From: Gordonia sp. SID5947
GTDB taxonomy: Bacteria; Actinomycetota; Actinomycetes; Mycobacteriales; Mycobacteriaceae
NCBI RefSeq assembly: GCF_009862785.1
Contig: NZ_WWHU01000001.1
Location: 3,720,001-3,784,000, forward strand
Reading direction: 5' to 3'
DNA length: 64,000 bases
The translations under genes were made by a program, and so were the position numbers. Positions 18,921 through 29,041 of the stretch are shown here, in pieces (position 1 is the stretch's first letter; each line of letters opens with the position of its first letter). A model generated the notes under the pieces. The model searched no databases. It saw nothing but the letters and a program-made list of their open reading frames with translations, and was not told the origin of the DNA.

Positions 18921-21592
18921 GTGGAGCGGATGTCGACCAGGACCGTGGACGTGCCGTCCGACGTCCTCGGTACCGAGGCGGGCCCGTTCGTCGCCGAGCG
19001 TCCACGGATCACCGCACTTCTCGACGGGGCGATCGCGCCCGCGACGGCGCCGGATGCCGAATCCCGCGGTGGGCCGGTCGTCCTGGTGAGCGCGCCGGCC
19101 AACACCGGGAAGACCGCCGCGGTCGGTGACTGGATCCGGACTGTGCCGGAGGCTCTGATCATCGAGATCGATGTCTCGTCGGCCGAGACCATGGAACGCA
19201 TCTGGCGAAGGTGTCATGAGAGGTTGGAAGCCGCGTCGGATGCACGCCCCGCCCGCGTTTCGGAGCTGCTGCCGGCGGCGGCGCCTGCGACGGACTTCGC
19301 CGACACCGCACGGCGACTCGAACGGCGGCTCGCGCGGTCGGACCGGCCGGTGGTCCTGATCTTCGACGACGTCGACCAATTGGCCGATCCCGTCGGGGTG
19401 CACAGTCTCGACACCTTTCTCGCCGTCTTGCCCGCTCATGTCGCAGTCGTGTTGATCGCACGGCACGACCCCCCGCTGTCATGGCATCGGTATGCGCGTG
19501 AGGGTCGCTTCACACGGATCGGTGAAGACGCACTGTCGTTGACCGCAGCGGAGATCCGCGACGTGATGGCCCGGCAGCACACCGAGTTGACCGATGACGC
19601 TGCCGATCGACTGCTCTTCCTGACCGGTGGATGGGCGGCCCTGGTCCGGGTCGCGGCGAACCATCTCGCCGGTCGATCAGACGTCGCCGATGCGCTGGCG
19701 CAGCTGGAACGGTCGCCGAGGCCGGTCTCGGATTACCTGGTCGGCGACCTGATCACGGCGCTGCCCGCAGATCTGTTCGAATTCGCCTCCGTCACCGCGG
19801 CTCTGCCGGAATTCGAAGTGGATCTCGCCGACACGATCTGTTCGGTCGACGCGGCCCGCGCGCTGCGTGGCCTGGCCGATCACAGCTTTCCCGTCGTCGC
19901 GGCCGAACCGGCGCCCGGAATCCGGTCCTACACCTATCCGGGTATCGTCCGCGCCTATCTGCGAGGTGAACTGCGGACGCGGCGGCCCGGGGCGCGGGAA
20001 CAGATCATCACCGAGGCGATCACTTGGTCCGTGCGCAACCGCCGCCACCACGGCGCAGTGCGGCTTGCACTCGAACTCGCCGACGGCGATGTCCTGGAGA
20101 GGACGCTCCTCGCCTGCGGGGTGCCCATGGCGCTCGACGGTTATCTGAACAGTCTTCTGGCTCTGCTGGATTCGGCCCAGCAGATGGTGGCGCAGAGCCC
20201 CGTGTTGCCGTTGCTGCACGCGCTGGTCGCACATGACACCGACGATCTCGAGCGGGCCGCCACCCATCTCGACCATGCGGTCGTCCTCGATCCGGCGCTC
20301 GACGATCCCCGGGCCGAGAGCGATGCGGTGGTGTACCTGTACCGAGCGCTCCTGGTGCACGTGTGGGCCAGACGGCGTGGCCGCGACATCTCCGAACTGA
20401 TCCCGACTCTCGGGACCTGCCGATCGATGCGCGCGACGATCTCCTCGTCCTCGGACTGATCGCGGCCGGAATCGGATGTACCGCAGGCGGAGATCTCGAC
20501 TCGGCCGAGTTCCACCTCGGACGCGCGATGGCTCTCGCAGAAGGAGCCGCGCGACCGCCACTGCGTGCGCGGGTCGGCACCGAACTCGCATCGGTCGCCT
20601 GGTGTCGCGGTGATGCGAGATCGATGAGATCGCTGGCGGTGGAGGCGATGTCATATGCCGGTGGTGTCGCTTCGCCGCACGGTCTCGGCCGGTGCGCCGC
20701 GGTGGCGGCGATGGCCGCATACCTCCTCGGCGATCCGGACCGCTCGGCCACCCCGGCCGATCTGGCGCCGCACGGCGGGGCCGTGGTCGAGTCCGGGCAG
20801 GCCCTCGCAGGCGGTGCACGTACCGCGCTGTGCGAACTGATCTCCGGTTTCGAGTACACCACCGAGCGGTACCCATCGGCGGATCGTGCGAGGCGAACCC
20901 TCGCGGCGATGCTGTCACACGACCCGGCGCCCCTGCCGTCCGGTGTGCTCCTGATCAGTGTGGCGCACATGTGTCTGGTGGTCGGCCGGCCCGACTGGGT
21001 GACCGAACTCGTCGGGATCGCGAACCGCGTGCACGGCCCGCACTCCGAGGCGGCGGTCGCCACCGCCGCGGTCCAGGTCTTCCACGGTCGAGGTGACAGC
21101 GCGCGGCGCACACTCGCGCCGGTGCTGCGGGACGCGGCAGGACTACATCCGCACACGGCTTCGGCGGCGTGGGCGGTCGAGGCTTTCGTGGCTTGCGAGC
21201 TGGGGGAGAACCGTGCCGTGCATCTGGCCCTGAACGCCGCCCTCGAGGTCGCCGATCGCAGCGGTGTGGTCGCCCCGCTGCTGGAGTCGGGCTCCACGCT
21301 GACCGACGCCCTGGCGCGTGACGCCGGGACGTTCGGGCACCTCGACGGCCTCGCCGAACGAGTGCTGCAGTCGGCGAACAGTCGCGCGCAGATCGACCAT
21401 GCACATCTCACCCCGTCCGAGATGCGGGTGCTGAGCATGCTCCCGTCGGCCAAGACGGCCGGAGAGATCGCCGAACTCCTGTCGGTGTCGGTGAACACGG
21501 TCAAGACACATATGAGGGGTGTGTATCGAAAGCTGGGGGTCGGTTCCCGCCGCGATGCCGTCATCGCGGCGCGTTCCACCGGCCTGATCTGA
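18921..21592 (+). pseudogene. LuxR-type AAA ATPase regulator (LAL), one-base frameshift
   Basis: Two overlapping frames (18921-20459 and about 20400-21592) make up one large LuxR-family ATPase regulator. The first half has Walker A APANTGKT near residue 60, Walker B VVLIFDDVDQLAD and an ATPase winged-helix region. The second half is a helical TPR-like sensor ending in a LuxR HTH (LTPSEMRVLSMLPSAKTAGE, then VNTVKTHMRGVYRKLGVGSR). One added C in the CCC run at 20403-20405 joins ELIP to DSRDLPIDARDD and yields 890 residues, the normal size. Known relatives are MalT-like activators. Either a sequencing deletion or a true null allele. Confidence 0.85.
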
Positions 21593-21613
21593 CATCGAGT
21601 CGTCACGGGACGA

Positions 21614-21853
21614 TCAACGGGTTCGGAACTCCAGGAGAACGAGACCGAGCGTGTCGAGTCTGGCCATCACTCCCCGGACGGCCGCAGTGTCGGGGAGAGC
21701 GCCGGTGAGTCGGGTGGTGGTGTGGCGGTGATCGACGTCGGCGGTCAGCTCCGGAAAGCAGGCGATCGCGCGATCAGACAACGCGCCGTCGACGACGAAC
21801 TCGTATTCATCTGCGCTCACGTCCACCTGCCGCATGGTCGGGGCCTGATCCAC
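21614..21853 (-). CDS. Small conserved hypothetical protein
   Basis: 79 residues from GTG 21853, with GGAGGAG about 11 nt upstream. The sequence alternates strand and turn (VDVSADEYEFVVDGALSDRA, TRLTGALPDTAAVRGVMARL, LGLVLLEFRTR), a compact alpha/beta pattern seen in short actinobacterial proteins of unknown role. It converges with the LuxR ATPase gene. Codon use has strong third-position GC in this frame, supporting coding. Confidence 0.65.
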   Translation of the reverse strand: MDQAPTMRQVDVSADEYEFVVDGALSDRAIACFPELTADVDHRHTTTRLTGALPDTAAVRGVMARLDTLGLVLLEFRTR

Positions 21854-22151
21854 CCAGTCCGATGCTCCTCCACGGGTGACGGCGGGAGCATCATCCGCCG
21901 GGGATGAGGTGAGTGACGGGTTCTCGGCGGTGCGCAGGCCTCACTGAGATCTCTTCTGAAAGCGTATGCCGCGCAGTCGGATCACGGCCACGCGGGTTCT
22001 GGACGAGATCGCACGTAGACCAGAGGAGCGCACCGGACAGTTCACCCGCGCCGGATGAAGCGCGGCCGACGCGTCGGTGCGAGTGTCGGAAATGCTGAGC
22101 TCTCTCAACGAAGCGTCGCGAGCGGCGGTTCTCGGTGTAGGAGTGTGCTGG
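21854..22151. other. Intergenic gap of about 300 bp
   Basis: The stretch between the small protein gene and the permease start shows only short, low-quality frames on both strands. It should contain the promoters for both divergent genes. No clear dyad, terminator or RNA was recognised. Confidence 0.4.
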
Positions 22152-23621
22152 ATGGGTGAGCATTCCACGGACGAAGGCCCCACGACTCAGGCGCGGGCGG
22201 GCGCGGGCGTGGCCCCACGGCCGGTCAACTACATCACCTGGACTGCGCTCGCGCTGATGACGGTGTCGTCGGTCGCGAGTCTGCGGCCGGCCCCGACCAT
22301 GGCGGTATACGGGCTGGCCTGCGTGTTCCTCTACGTACTTCCCGCCATCCTGTTCCTGATCCCGACATCGCTGGTGTCCGCGGAACTCGCGTCCGGCTGG
22401 CCGGGTGGTGTCTATCGCTGGGTCACCGAGGGGATCTCGCCGAACATGGGATTCGCCGCGGCCTGGCATCAGTTCGCGATGACGATCTTCTACTACCCGA
22501 CGTTGCTCTCGTTTGTCGCGAGCACCTTGGCGTATGTCATCGATCCTGGATTGGCGTCGAACGGGGTTTTCACGGCGATCGTGATCATCGTCGTCTACTG
22601 GGCCGGTGTGCTGCTCGCATTGCGTGGCGGCATCGGCGTGATCGCGAAACTCGCGTCGAGCGGCGTCTTGATCGGCACCATCATCCCGGGTGCGCTGCTG
22701 GTCCTGCTCGGTATCATCTACCTCCTTCAGGGCAATCCGTCGGCGGCGCCGATGACCGGCGGTCATCTCCTGCCGGCCTGGACCGGTATCGCCAGCATCG
22801 TGCTGATCGTCAGCAATTTCGGCGCGTACTCGGGCATGGAGATGAATGCCGTGCACGTCAACGAACTCAAGGAGCCGGGCAAGCAGTTCCCCCGCGCGAT
22901 GTTCCTCGCGGTGGCCCTGGTCCTGGTGATCCTGATCCTCCCGCCGCTGGCCATCTCATGGGTGGTGCCGTCGGATCAGATCAGTCTGACCGCCGGCGTG
23001 ATGCAGGCGGTGGAGGTGGTGTTCGCCCACTTCGGTCTGCAATGGCTGGTGCCGCTCATCGGGCTGGCCATCGTCATCGCCTCACTGGCCGGATTCATGA
23101 CGTGGCTGTCGGGCCCGTCTCGGAGTCTCCTGCTCGTGGCCAAGGACGGTGGGTATCTGCCCCCGTACCTGCAGAGGACGAACAAAGCCGGTGTTCAGCA
23201 GAACATCCTGGTGGTCCAGGGATGGGTGACCACGGTGCTGGCGCTGCTGTTCGCGCTCGTCCCCGCGGTGTCGAACGCCTACTGGATCTTCATGACCATC
23301 ACCACCGCCGTCTATCTCCTCGTGTACCTGTGGTTGTTCATCGCCGCGTACCGGTTGCGCAAGATCGCCCCCGACCACCCCCGCGGCTACCGGGCGCCGG
23401 CGCTCCCGCTGCTCTGTGCGGTGGGGTTCATCTCGTCGATCGCGGCGATTGTCATCAGCTTCGTGCCGCCATCCCAGTTCGGCGACGGGAGTCCATGGGC
23501 GTTCGTCGGGATCGTCGGCGGCGGCATCCTGCTCCTGGGGCTGATCATCCCTGCCGCGCTGATCGCGTTCCGCAAACCGAGCTGGCGTCTCCCGGCCGAG
23601 GTCGAGGAGGAGAAGCCATGA
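22152..23621 (+). CDS. APC superfamily amino-acid permease (GadC-like)
   Basis: A 489-residue transporter with about 12 helices. It resembles the glutamate:GABA antiporter branch of the APC superfamily: LIPTSLVSAELASGWPGGVY (helix 2), SNFGAYSGMEMNAVHVNELK (helix 6), FMTWLSGPSRSLLLVAKDGG and PPYLQRTNKAGVQ are characteristic. The substrate is probably an amino acid or amine. The ATG at 22152 begins MGEHSTDEG; an upstream extension from 22077 is unlikely. The stop overlaps the start of the next gene (ATGA), so both are coupled. Confidence 0.88.
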   Translation: MGEHSTDEGPTTQARAGAGVAPRPVNYITWTALALMTVSSVASLRPAPTMAVYGLACVFLYVLPAILFLIPTSLVSAELASGWPGGVYRWVTEGISPNMGFAAAWHQFAMTIFYYPTLLSFVASTLAYVIDPGLASNGVFTAIVIIVVYWAGVLLALRGGIGVIAKLASSGVLIGTIIPGALLVLLGIIYLLQGNPSAAPMTGGHLLPAWTGIASIVLIVSNFGAYSGMEMNAVHVNELKEPGKQFPRAMFLAVALVLVILILPPLAISWVVPSDQISLTAGVMQAVEVVFAHFGLQWLVPLIGLAIVIASLAGFMTWLSGPSRSLLLVAKDGGYLPPYLQRTNKAGVQQNILVVQGWVTTVLALLFALVPAVSNAYWIFMTITTAVYLLVYLWLFIAAYRLRKIAPDHPRGYRAPALPLLCAVGFISSIAAIVISFVPPSQFGDGSPWAFVGIVGGGILLLGLIIPAALIAFRKPSWRLPAEVEEEKP

Positions 23622-24019
23622 GTCCCAAGGCGATCTATTGGACGGTCGGGGCGGTGCTCGCGGTGTTGCTGGTGGTGATGCTGGTCAGCTTCGACTACGA
23701 CCGCAACAGTCCCGAGGCGCGGGCCAAGGCGACGAGCCTCATCGCAGCGTATGAGGCGAACGGGCTCGCGACGCCCTTCTCGGTCGATGAGGTCGCCAAG
23801 GTCCTCGGCGACGACGGCGGGACGGTCTGTGCGGCCGCCGGGAGCGAAACACAGTTGGGTCAGCTCAAGACTCAGATCGGGGTGGGCGGTGAGTTCTACG
23901 TCCGGCCGATCATCGTGAAGCAGAACGTGTTCGAAGGGTTGCGGTTGATCGTCGAGATCTACTGCCCGGAGAACATCGCCACCGTGCGCGATTTCATCGC
24001 AGATCAACGTTATGCATGA
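23618..24019 (+). CDS. Membrane-anchored small protein coupled to the permease
   Basis: 133 residues with one N-terminal helix (IYWTVGAVLAVLLVVMLVSF) and an extracytoplasmic domain (LIAAYEANGLATPFSVDEVA) with two cysteines (TVCAAAG, EIYCPEN) that could form a disulfide. It begins at the ATGA overlap with the permease stop, so it is likely made with it and may be a permease accessory or binding subunit. No family recognised. Confidence 0.75.
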   Translation: MSPKAIYWTVGAVLAVLLVVMLVSFDYDRNSPEARAKATSLIAAYEANGLATPFSVDEVAKVLGDDGGTVCAAAGSETQLGQLKTQIGVGGEFYVRPIIVKQNVFEGLRLIVEIYCPENIATVRDFIADQRYA

Positions 24020-24073
24020 TGGGTGACGAGCGTCGGAGAACACGAATCCACAGTCGAGAACCGAGGGACGGCG

Positions 24074-25432
24074 ATGAGTGACGAAGCCTTGCGTGACCGA
24101 GTCCACGACCTGATGCCCAGGGCACAGGCGGATCTGACCGAGATGGTGGGATTTCGCTCGGTCCACGATGCGGCACAGTCCCCGCCCGAGGAGTGCGACA
24201 AGATGGTCGACTGGTTGCTGGAGGCATTCAGCTCGGTCGGGCTCGCCGACGTCGCGGCCCACGAGACGTCGGACGGGAGCAAAGCGGTCACCGGCAGTCT
24301 TTCCGGCCCCGACGACGCGCCGACCGTCTTGCTGTATTTCCACCATGACGTGCAGCCGCCTCTCGACGATGCAGCGTGGGATTCGCCGGTCTGGTCACTG
24401 ACCGAGCGAAGTGGCCGCTGGTACGGCCGCGGCGCGGCGGACTGCAAGGGGAACATCGCAACGCACCTGACGGCTTTGCGGGCACTCGACGGCGACATCC
24501 CGGTGAACATCAAGATCATCGGCGAGGGGTCCGAGGAGCAGGGGACCGGCGGGCTCGAGGACTTTGTGCCGAAGAATCCCGAACTGCTGAGCGCCGACGC
24601 GATCCTGGTGTGCGACGCCGGGAACTTCGCGGTGGGACGACCGAGCCTCACCACCAGCCTCCGGGGTATCGCGAACATCGTCGTCACGGTCGAAACACTC
24701 TCGTCGGCAATGCACTCCGGCATGTTCGGCGGTGCGGCACCCGATGCGCTGGCGGCGCTCATCGCCATGCTCGCAAGCCTCCGCGACGCGGACGGCAACA
24801 CCACGGTAGCGGGCCTGCAGTCGGACGCGATGTGGGATGGCGTCGACTACCCGGCAGACGCGTTCCGGCGTGACGCCACCGTGCTCGACGGCGTGGACCT
24901 CGTCGGTACCGGACGAGTGTCCGACATGGTCTGGGCGCGCCCGGCCGCGACCGTTCTGGGTATCGACTGTCCGCCGGTGGTGGGGTCGTCGGCGGCCGTC
25001 CAGGCGAAGGCCCGCGCGCGCATCAATCTCCGTGTGCCGCCCGGCATGAATGCCCGACACGCGCAGGACGCGCTCATCGCACACCTGCAGGACGCCGCGC
25101 CCTGGAACGTTAAGGTGTCGTTCGAGCGGGAGGCCGACGGGTCGCCGTTCACCGGTTCCACCTCCGGACCCGGTTTCGACACCATGGTCGACGCCATGAA
25201 GAACACCTACGGCACCGAGGTGCTGCTGCAAGGACAGGGCGGATCGATCCCGCTGTGCAATGTGTTCGCCGAGACGTTCCCGGACGCGGAGATCATGTTG
25301 CTCGGCGTGGAGGAGCCGCTCTGTCTCATCCACGCACCGAACGAGAGCGTGGACCCCACCGAGATCGAGAACATGGCGGTGGTGGAGGCGAAGTTCCTAC
25401 GTGATTATCCCGCCCGACTCAGCCGGAGCTGA
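24074..25432 (+). CDS. M20 family metallo-dipeptidase
   Basis: 452 residues of the M20 dinuclear zinc peptidase family (CNDP/PepV-like dipeptidases). Metal ligands are visible in order: YFHHDVQPP (His), GRGAADCKGN (bridging Asp), GEGSEEQGTGG (catalytic and binding Glu), CDAGNF (Asp) and LIHAPNES near the C-terminus (His). A dimerisation lid (SAMHSGMFGGAAPDAL) lies in the middle. The ATG at 24074 follows a GAGGGA. Located 54 bp after the permease pair, it may hydrolyse dipeptides or acyl-amino acids whose products that transporter handles. The 3' end overlaps the convergent gene by 14 bp. Confidence 0.9.
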   Translation: MSDEALRDRVHDLMPRAQADLTEMVGFRSVHDAAQSPPEECDKMVDWLLEAFSSVGLADVAAHETSDGSKAVTGSLSGPDDAPTVLLYFHHDVQPPLDDAAWDSPVWSLTERSGRWYGRGAADCKGNIATHLTALRALDGDIPVNIKIIGEGSEEQGTGGLEDFVPKNPELLSADAILVCDAGNFAVGRPSLTTSLRGIANIVVTVETLSSAMHSGMFGGAAPDALAALIAMLASLRDADGNTTVAGLQSDAMWDGVDYPADAFRRDATVLDGVDLVGTGRVSDMVWARPAATVLGIDCPPVVGSSAAVQAKARARINLRVPPGMNARHAQDALIAHLQDAAPWNVKVSFEREADGSPFTGSTSGPGFDTMVDAMKNTYGTEVLLQGQGGSIPLCNVFAETFPDAEIMLLGVEEPLCLIHAPNESVDPTEIENMAVVEAKFLRDYPARLSRS

Positions 25433-26465
25433 ATCGTGCCACCAGTAGGTCCTTCAATTGGGGACGGCTCGCGGCCACCAAGGTGAACACCGCCTCGCGG
25501 GAGAGCCGTTCGGGGTGGTTGCCGCGGAGCAGGCCGCGTCCGCCGTCGGCGGTGACTAGCGCGGCCGAGGCGTCGAGAGCGAGCCGGGCAGCTTCGGCAC
25601 GCGCCGAGATCAGCACCGCCGCATCGGTGATTCCCTCGTCGAGGCGGGTGCGTACGACGCTGCCGCGTTCACGCAGCGAGCGGGCGGCGTCGGTGTGGCC
25701 CGAGATGTCGAGGAGTGCGGCGCATCGCCGGAGCAGACCCAGTGGGAGGGTGCCGTTGAGCCGGACGCCCATGTTCTGCGTCGCGAAGAAGTCGTCGAGT
25801 GTCACCTCGCTCACCACTCGATGATCCGGTATGACGAGACCGTCGACTTTCAGTGCAACCGTTCGTGTTCCGTCCGCGGCACCCAGGTGCAGCGGGGTGA
25901 CGCTGATGGCTTCCGGGACCGCCGAGATCGGCAGGATCGCGGCGATCACATCGTCGGTTGCCACGTCACGCGCGGAGATCTGCAGCAGATCGACGACGCC
26001 CCAACCGCTCACGAATGGCGCGTACCCGTCGAATCGCCATCCGCCGTCTACCCGCGTTGCCCGCATCCGCGGTGGGGTGGGAACCACCCCCGCATAGGCC
26101 ACCCCGGCCCGCAGGCGCCCGGTGGTCGTCGACTCGAACAGCTCATCCCGCAATGGCGCATTGGAGGTGCCCGCCAGCGAGATCACCACGCCGTGATGCT
26201 GCAGCCAGGTGAACGCAGTCGTGAGGCAGCCGCTGGCCATCACTTCGATGATCTCGACGACGTGCGCGAGATCCAGTCCCGGACCACCGGAACCCTCCGG
26301 TGCCGCGATGCCGAACATCCCGGCATCGGCGAGTGCGTGCCAGTGGCTCGACGGGATCACGCCGGTGTGATCGACCTCGGCGGCCGCCGGGAAGAGGAGC
26401 TCGTCGGCCAGACGGTAGGCATCCTCGAGCAGTCGGGTGCGCCGCTTCTCGGGATCGGTGCTCAC
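25419..26465 (-). CDS. Acyl-CoA dehydrogenase family protein
   Basis: 348 residues, slightly short for the family (about 380). The N-terminal helical domain includes SSHWHALADAGMFGIAAPEG and GGPGLDL, the middle beta domain FDGYAPFVSGWGVVDLLQIS, and the C-terminal helices end KDLLVARFSSG. The usual catalytic glutamate cannot be placed with confidence, so it may be an unusual ACAD or a flavin monooxygenase relative. It is alone, converging with the M20 peptidase and divergent from the HNH gene. Confidence 0.8.
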   Translation of the reverse strand: MSTDPEKRRTRLLEDAYRLADELLFPAAAEVDHTGVIPSSHWHALADAGMFGIAAPEGSGGPGLDLAHVVEIIEVMASGCLTTAFTWLQHHGVVISLAGTSNAPLRDELFESTTTGRLRAGVAYAGVVPTPPRMRATRVDGGWRFDGYAPFVSGWGVVDLLQISARDVATDDVIAAILPISAVPEAISVTPLHLGAADGTRTVALKVDGLVIPDHRVVSEVTLDDFFATQNMGVRLNGTLPLGLLRRCAALLDISGHTDAARSLRERGSVVRTRLDEGITDAAVLISARAEAARLALDASAALVTADGGRGLLRGNHPERLSREAVFTLVAASRPQLKDLLVARFSSG

Positions 26466-26624
26466 CTCGTCAGCGTACGACGATCTCCGGCCACCAACCG
26501 CTCATTCTTGTCGGTGCTCCGGGATATGGTTGGGGTCAGTTGATGGTGATGTGGGTTGTCGTTTCCGATGACGGGCAGTTGTTGTTGGTGTCCTGATGGT
26601 TTCGATCTGTGAAGGCCCACTGTC

Positions 26625-28277
26625 GTGTTCACCTGTTCTGATCCCGATGCTGCCGTGGCGGCGATCGCGTCGACGTCGCCGGGTGAGCTCGGCGAGGCCG
26701 CGCGTGCGCACCTGCGATCGAGCCGCCGGCATGAGGCCCGTTCGTTGCTGGCGGCCCACCGCCTGGGTCAGGCCGTCTATGACGACATGGTGATGTCGCT
26801 CAGTGCCACCGGACAGATGCGGGTGCGCCACGGCGCCGACAAAGCGGCCATCGGTGAGATCTCGCTGCAGTTGGGGATCTCGCGCACCAAGGCCGGTACC
26901 TGGTTCAACCTCGGTGACGCCCTGCAACGCCTGCCCAAGATCCGGCGGGCCTATCTGGCCGGCGACCTCAGCACCCACCGCATGTCGACAATGGTCTACG
27001 CCGCCCAGACCGCACCCGACACCATCACCGGCGAACCGACACCGGTCGACCCCAGCGGCTCCGACGGTCCTGAACCTGCCGGCCCCGAACTTGCCAACCC
27101 CGACATTGCCCACCCGGATGCTGTCGACCCGGAACCCGGCGATTCTGGTGAGCTGCCGGATTCGGGTGCGCGCGGCGCGGTGTCGCAAGCTGATGCCGAT
27201 GATGTGCCGGTCCTCGATTTCGAGGACCTGGCCCTGGAATTGTCGTCGCGACCGACCACCGACCGAGTGTTCACCGACCAACTCGCCGACATCGTCATCA
27301 GCCTCGACCCCGACGCCGCCACCGAGGCCCGCCACGAGTTCGCCGACGCCTGGCAGAACCTCACCGTCACCGCCGACGCAGCCGGACACATGAACCTCGA
27401 CGCCTGTATACCCGCCGAAGACGGCGTTCACCTGACCCAGCGGATCACCGCGCTGATCGCCGCTCGCATCTGCCGCCGCGACCCCCGCCGCATCGGACAA
27501 CACCGCGTCATGGCCCTCGCCGAGATCATCGGCGTCCCCGGCAAAACGCTCACCTGCGGCTGCGGCCACGGCAACTGCCCCACCCAGCCACCCACCGACC
27601 CGGTGACCGCCCCACACCGCGGCGACAGCAGCCACGAAGATACCGGCGACCACGTCTCGAACGACGGTGCAGCCGAGGAGATTCCGGTCGACCGTCGCTC
27701 AGACAGTCCGGTGGGCAAGGATGTGGCGCCGAACCTGATCGTCGACCTCACCGACCCCACCGTGCCGCGACTACGTGGTTACGGTGCGATCGATCCTGCC
27801 CTGGCCACCACGCTGGGCGAGCACTCCACACCCATCACCGCTCCCGACGACGGCAATCGCAGCGGCAATGGCAATGGCCACCGTCGCCCGTCTGGCCTGA
27901 TCGTCGTCACCAACCGCGGTCCCGCACCACCGGCCGATCCCACCGGGCACGGCGGCCACCAGCATCCACCACCCGGAGCGTGGACCTATAAGCCCGCCGC
28001 ACGGTTACGCAATCAGATCCTGCATTCGGACCACACCTGCCGATACCCCCTGTGCAGCAGATCTTCTCACGAATGCGAACTCGACCATCTCGTGAAGTTC
28101 GACCACGCCCACCCACCGGCCGGCGGCTGGACCGTGGACATCAACCTCGTACCCCTGTGCACACCCGACCACCACCGCAAACACCAAGCACTCTGGACAC
28201 CCACCGTGCACACTGACCGCACCATCACCTGGCACAGCCCGACCACCGGCCAGGACATCATCACCTACCCGCGATGA
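26625..28277 (+). CDS. 13E12-type DUF222/HNH endonuclease
   Basis: 550 residues with an N-terminal DUF222 domain (residues 10-330; SLLAAHRLGQAVYDDMVMSL, GISRTKAGTWFNLGDALQRL), a proline- and acid-rich linker (about 145-190), and a C-terminal HNH nuclease domain (CRYPLCSRSSHECELDH, then NLVPLCTPDHHRKHQ) whose His, Asn and His plus four cysteines are intact. These 13E12 repeat proteins occur in many copies in Mycobacterium and Gordonia genomes and behave as dispersed, possibly selfish elements. GTG start. Function in the cell is unsettled. Confidence 0.9.
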   Translation: MFTCSDPDAAVAAIASTSPGELGEAARAHLRSSRRHEARSLLAAHRLGQAVYDDMVMSLSATGQMRVRHGADKAAIGEISLQLGISRTKAGTWFNLGDALQRLPKIRRAYLAGDLSTHRMSTMVYAAQTAPDTITGEPTPVDPSGSDGPEPAGPELANPDIAHPDAVDPEPGDSGELPDSGARGAVSQADADDVPVLDFEDLALELSSRPTTDRVFTDQLADIVISLDPDAATEARHEFADAWQNLTVTADAAGHMNLDACIPAEDGVHLTQRITALIAARICRRDPRRIGQHRVMALAEIIGVPGKTLTCGCGHGNCPTQPPTDPVTAPHRGDSSHEDTGDHVSNDGAAEEIPVDRRSDSPVGKDVAPNLIVDLTDPTVPRLRGYGAIDPALATTLGEHSTPITAPDDGNRSGNGNGHRRPSGLIVVTNRGPAPPADPTGHGGHQHPPPGAWTYKPAARLRNQILHSDHTCRYPLCSRSSHECELDHLVKFDHAHPPAGGWTVDINLVPLCTPDHHRKHQALWTPTVHTDRTITWHSPTTGQDIITYPR

Positions 28278-28351
28278 AATCCTGGCCGGCCGTCAGGTGG
28301 CGAACGTCAGTACGGTGCGCTGTCAGAGTTGTCCGCTGTCAGAGTGCGATG

Positions 28352-28978
28352 TCAGACCGTGCAGAGCGGCGAATGGTCGGTCCGTCCACCTGTGGTCGGC
28401 GACACGAGGAAGGTGCACGAATTGAAACCGACCTTCTCGATCTCGCCGCGTAGCATGCGCAGAGTCGAGGTCGGGACGACCTTGTCGCGGGAGAGCAGGA
28501 ACCCGGATGTCCTGGTTGGGTCGCCGACGACGGCGAATCGGTAAGGGTCGGTGGGATTCTTGCCATCGGCGACCCACGCGACGATGTAGTTGGGTGCATT
28601 GCCCGGATCGAAGCTGACCGGAACCTGCGGGAACTTCACGGACAGCTGGGCTTTGGTGACCGGGTCGACGACGGTGGCGCGACCCTGCACCCGATTGCTC
28701 TGGCCGGTGAAGGTCGTGCAGGTGTTCTCGACGCCGATCGTCTTGGCATCGATCGGCGTGTATGTGGCCTGGGTGTCCTTGGCGCAGTTCACGTTGAAGA
28801 ACGCCGGCACCGCGGCGAGTTGCCACCACGAACCCAGATACCGCTGCGTGTCGAGTTTCGGAATCGGCTGTAGGGGAGCGGCCGAGGCCGACGCGCTGGT
28901 CGCGAACAATGCGCCGAGCGCGAGGGCTGCAGTCGCGAGCAGCGTGAGCAGCGGGCGGGTCGTGCGGGTGATGCGCAT
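28352..28978 (-). CDS. Secreted lipocalin family protein
   Basis: 208 residues with a Sec signal peptide (hydrophobic LLTLLATAALALGALFAT, cleavage after SASA near residue 34). The mature part has the lipocalin signature YLGSWWQLAAVPAFF, paired cysteines (NVNCAKD, ENTCTTF, FNSCTF, SPLCTV), and the beta-barrel pattern of Blc-like bacterial lipocalins. It probably binds a lipid or other hydrophobic ligand at the cell surface. It is followed (downstream of its own start, on the same strand) by a membrane protein gene, 63 bp away. Confidence 0.85.
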   Translation of the reverse strand: MRITRTTRPLLTLLATAALALGALFATSASASAAPLQPIPKLDTQRYLGSWWQLAAVPAFFNVNCAKDTQATYTPIDAKTIGVENTCTTFTGQSNRVQGRATVVDPVTKAQLSVKFPQVPVSFDPGNAPNYIVAWVADGKNPTDPYRFAVVGDPTRTSGFLLSRDKVVPTSTLRMLRGEIEKVGFNSCTFLVSPTTGGRTDHSPLCTV

Positions 28979-29041
28979 GGAGGCTCCGTTCGGTGTGCTG
29001 TGTGTGGTCAGCGATTCGGAGCCGCCGTCGGCGTGGATGGG

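Noticed and set aside
20020..21606. 528-residue minus-strand frame opposite the LuxR ATPase
   Set aside because: Serine/arginine-rich shadow; the plus strand has a clear LuxR HTH and helical sensor.
26502..27653. 383-residue frame antisense to the HNH gene
   Set aside because: Glycine/valine-rich shadow of the DUF222 frame, no domain and no ribosome binding site.
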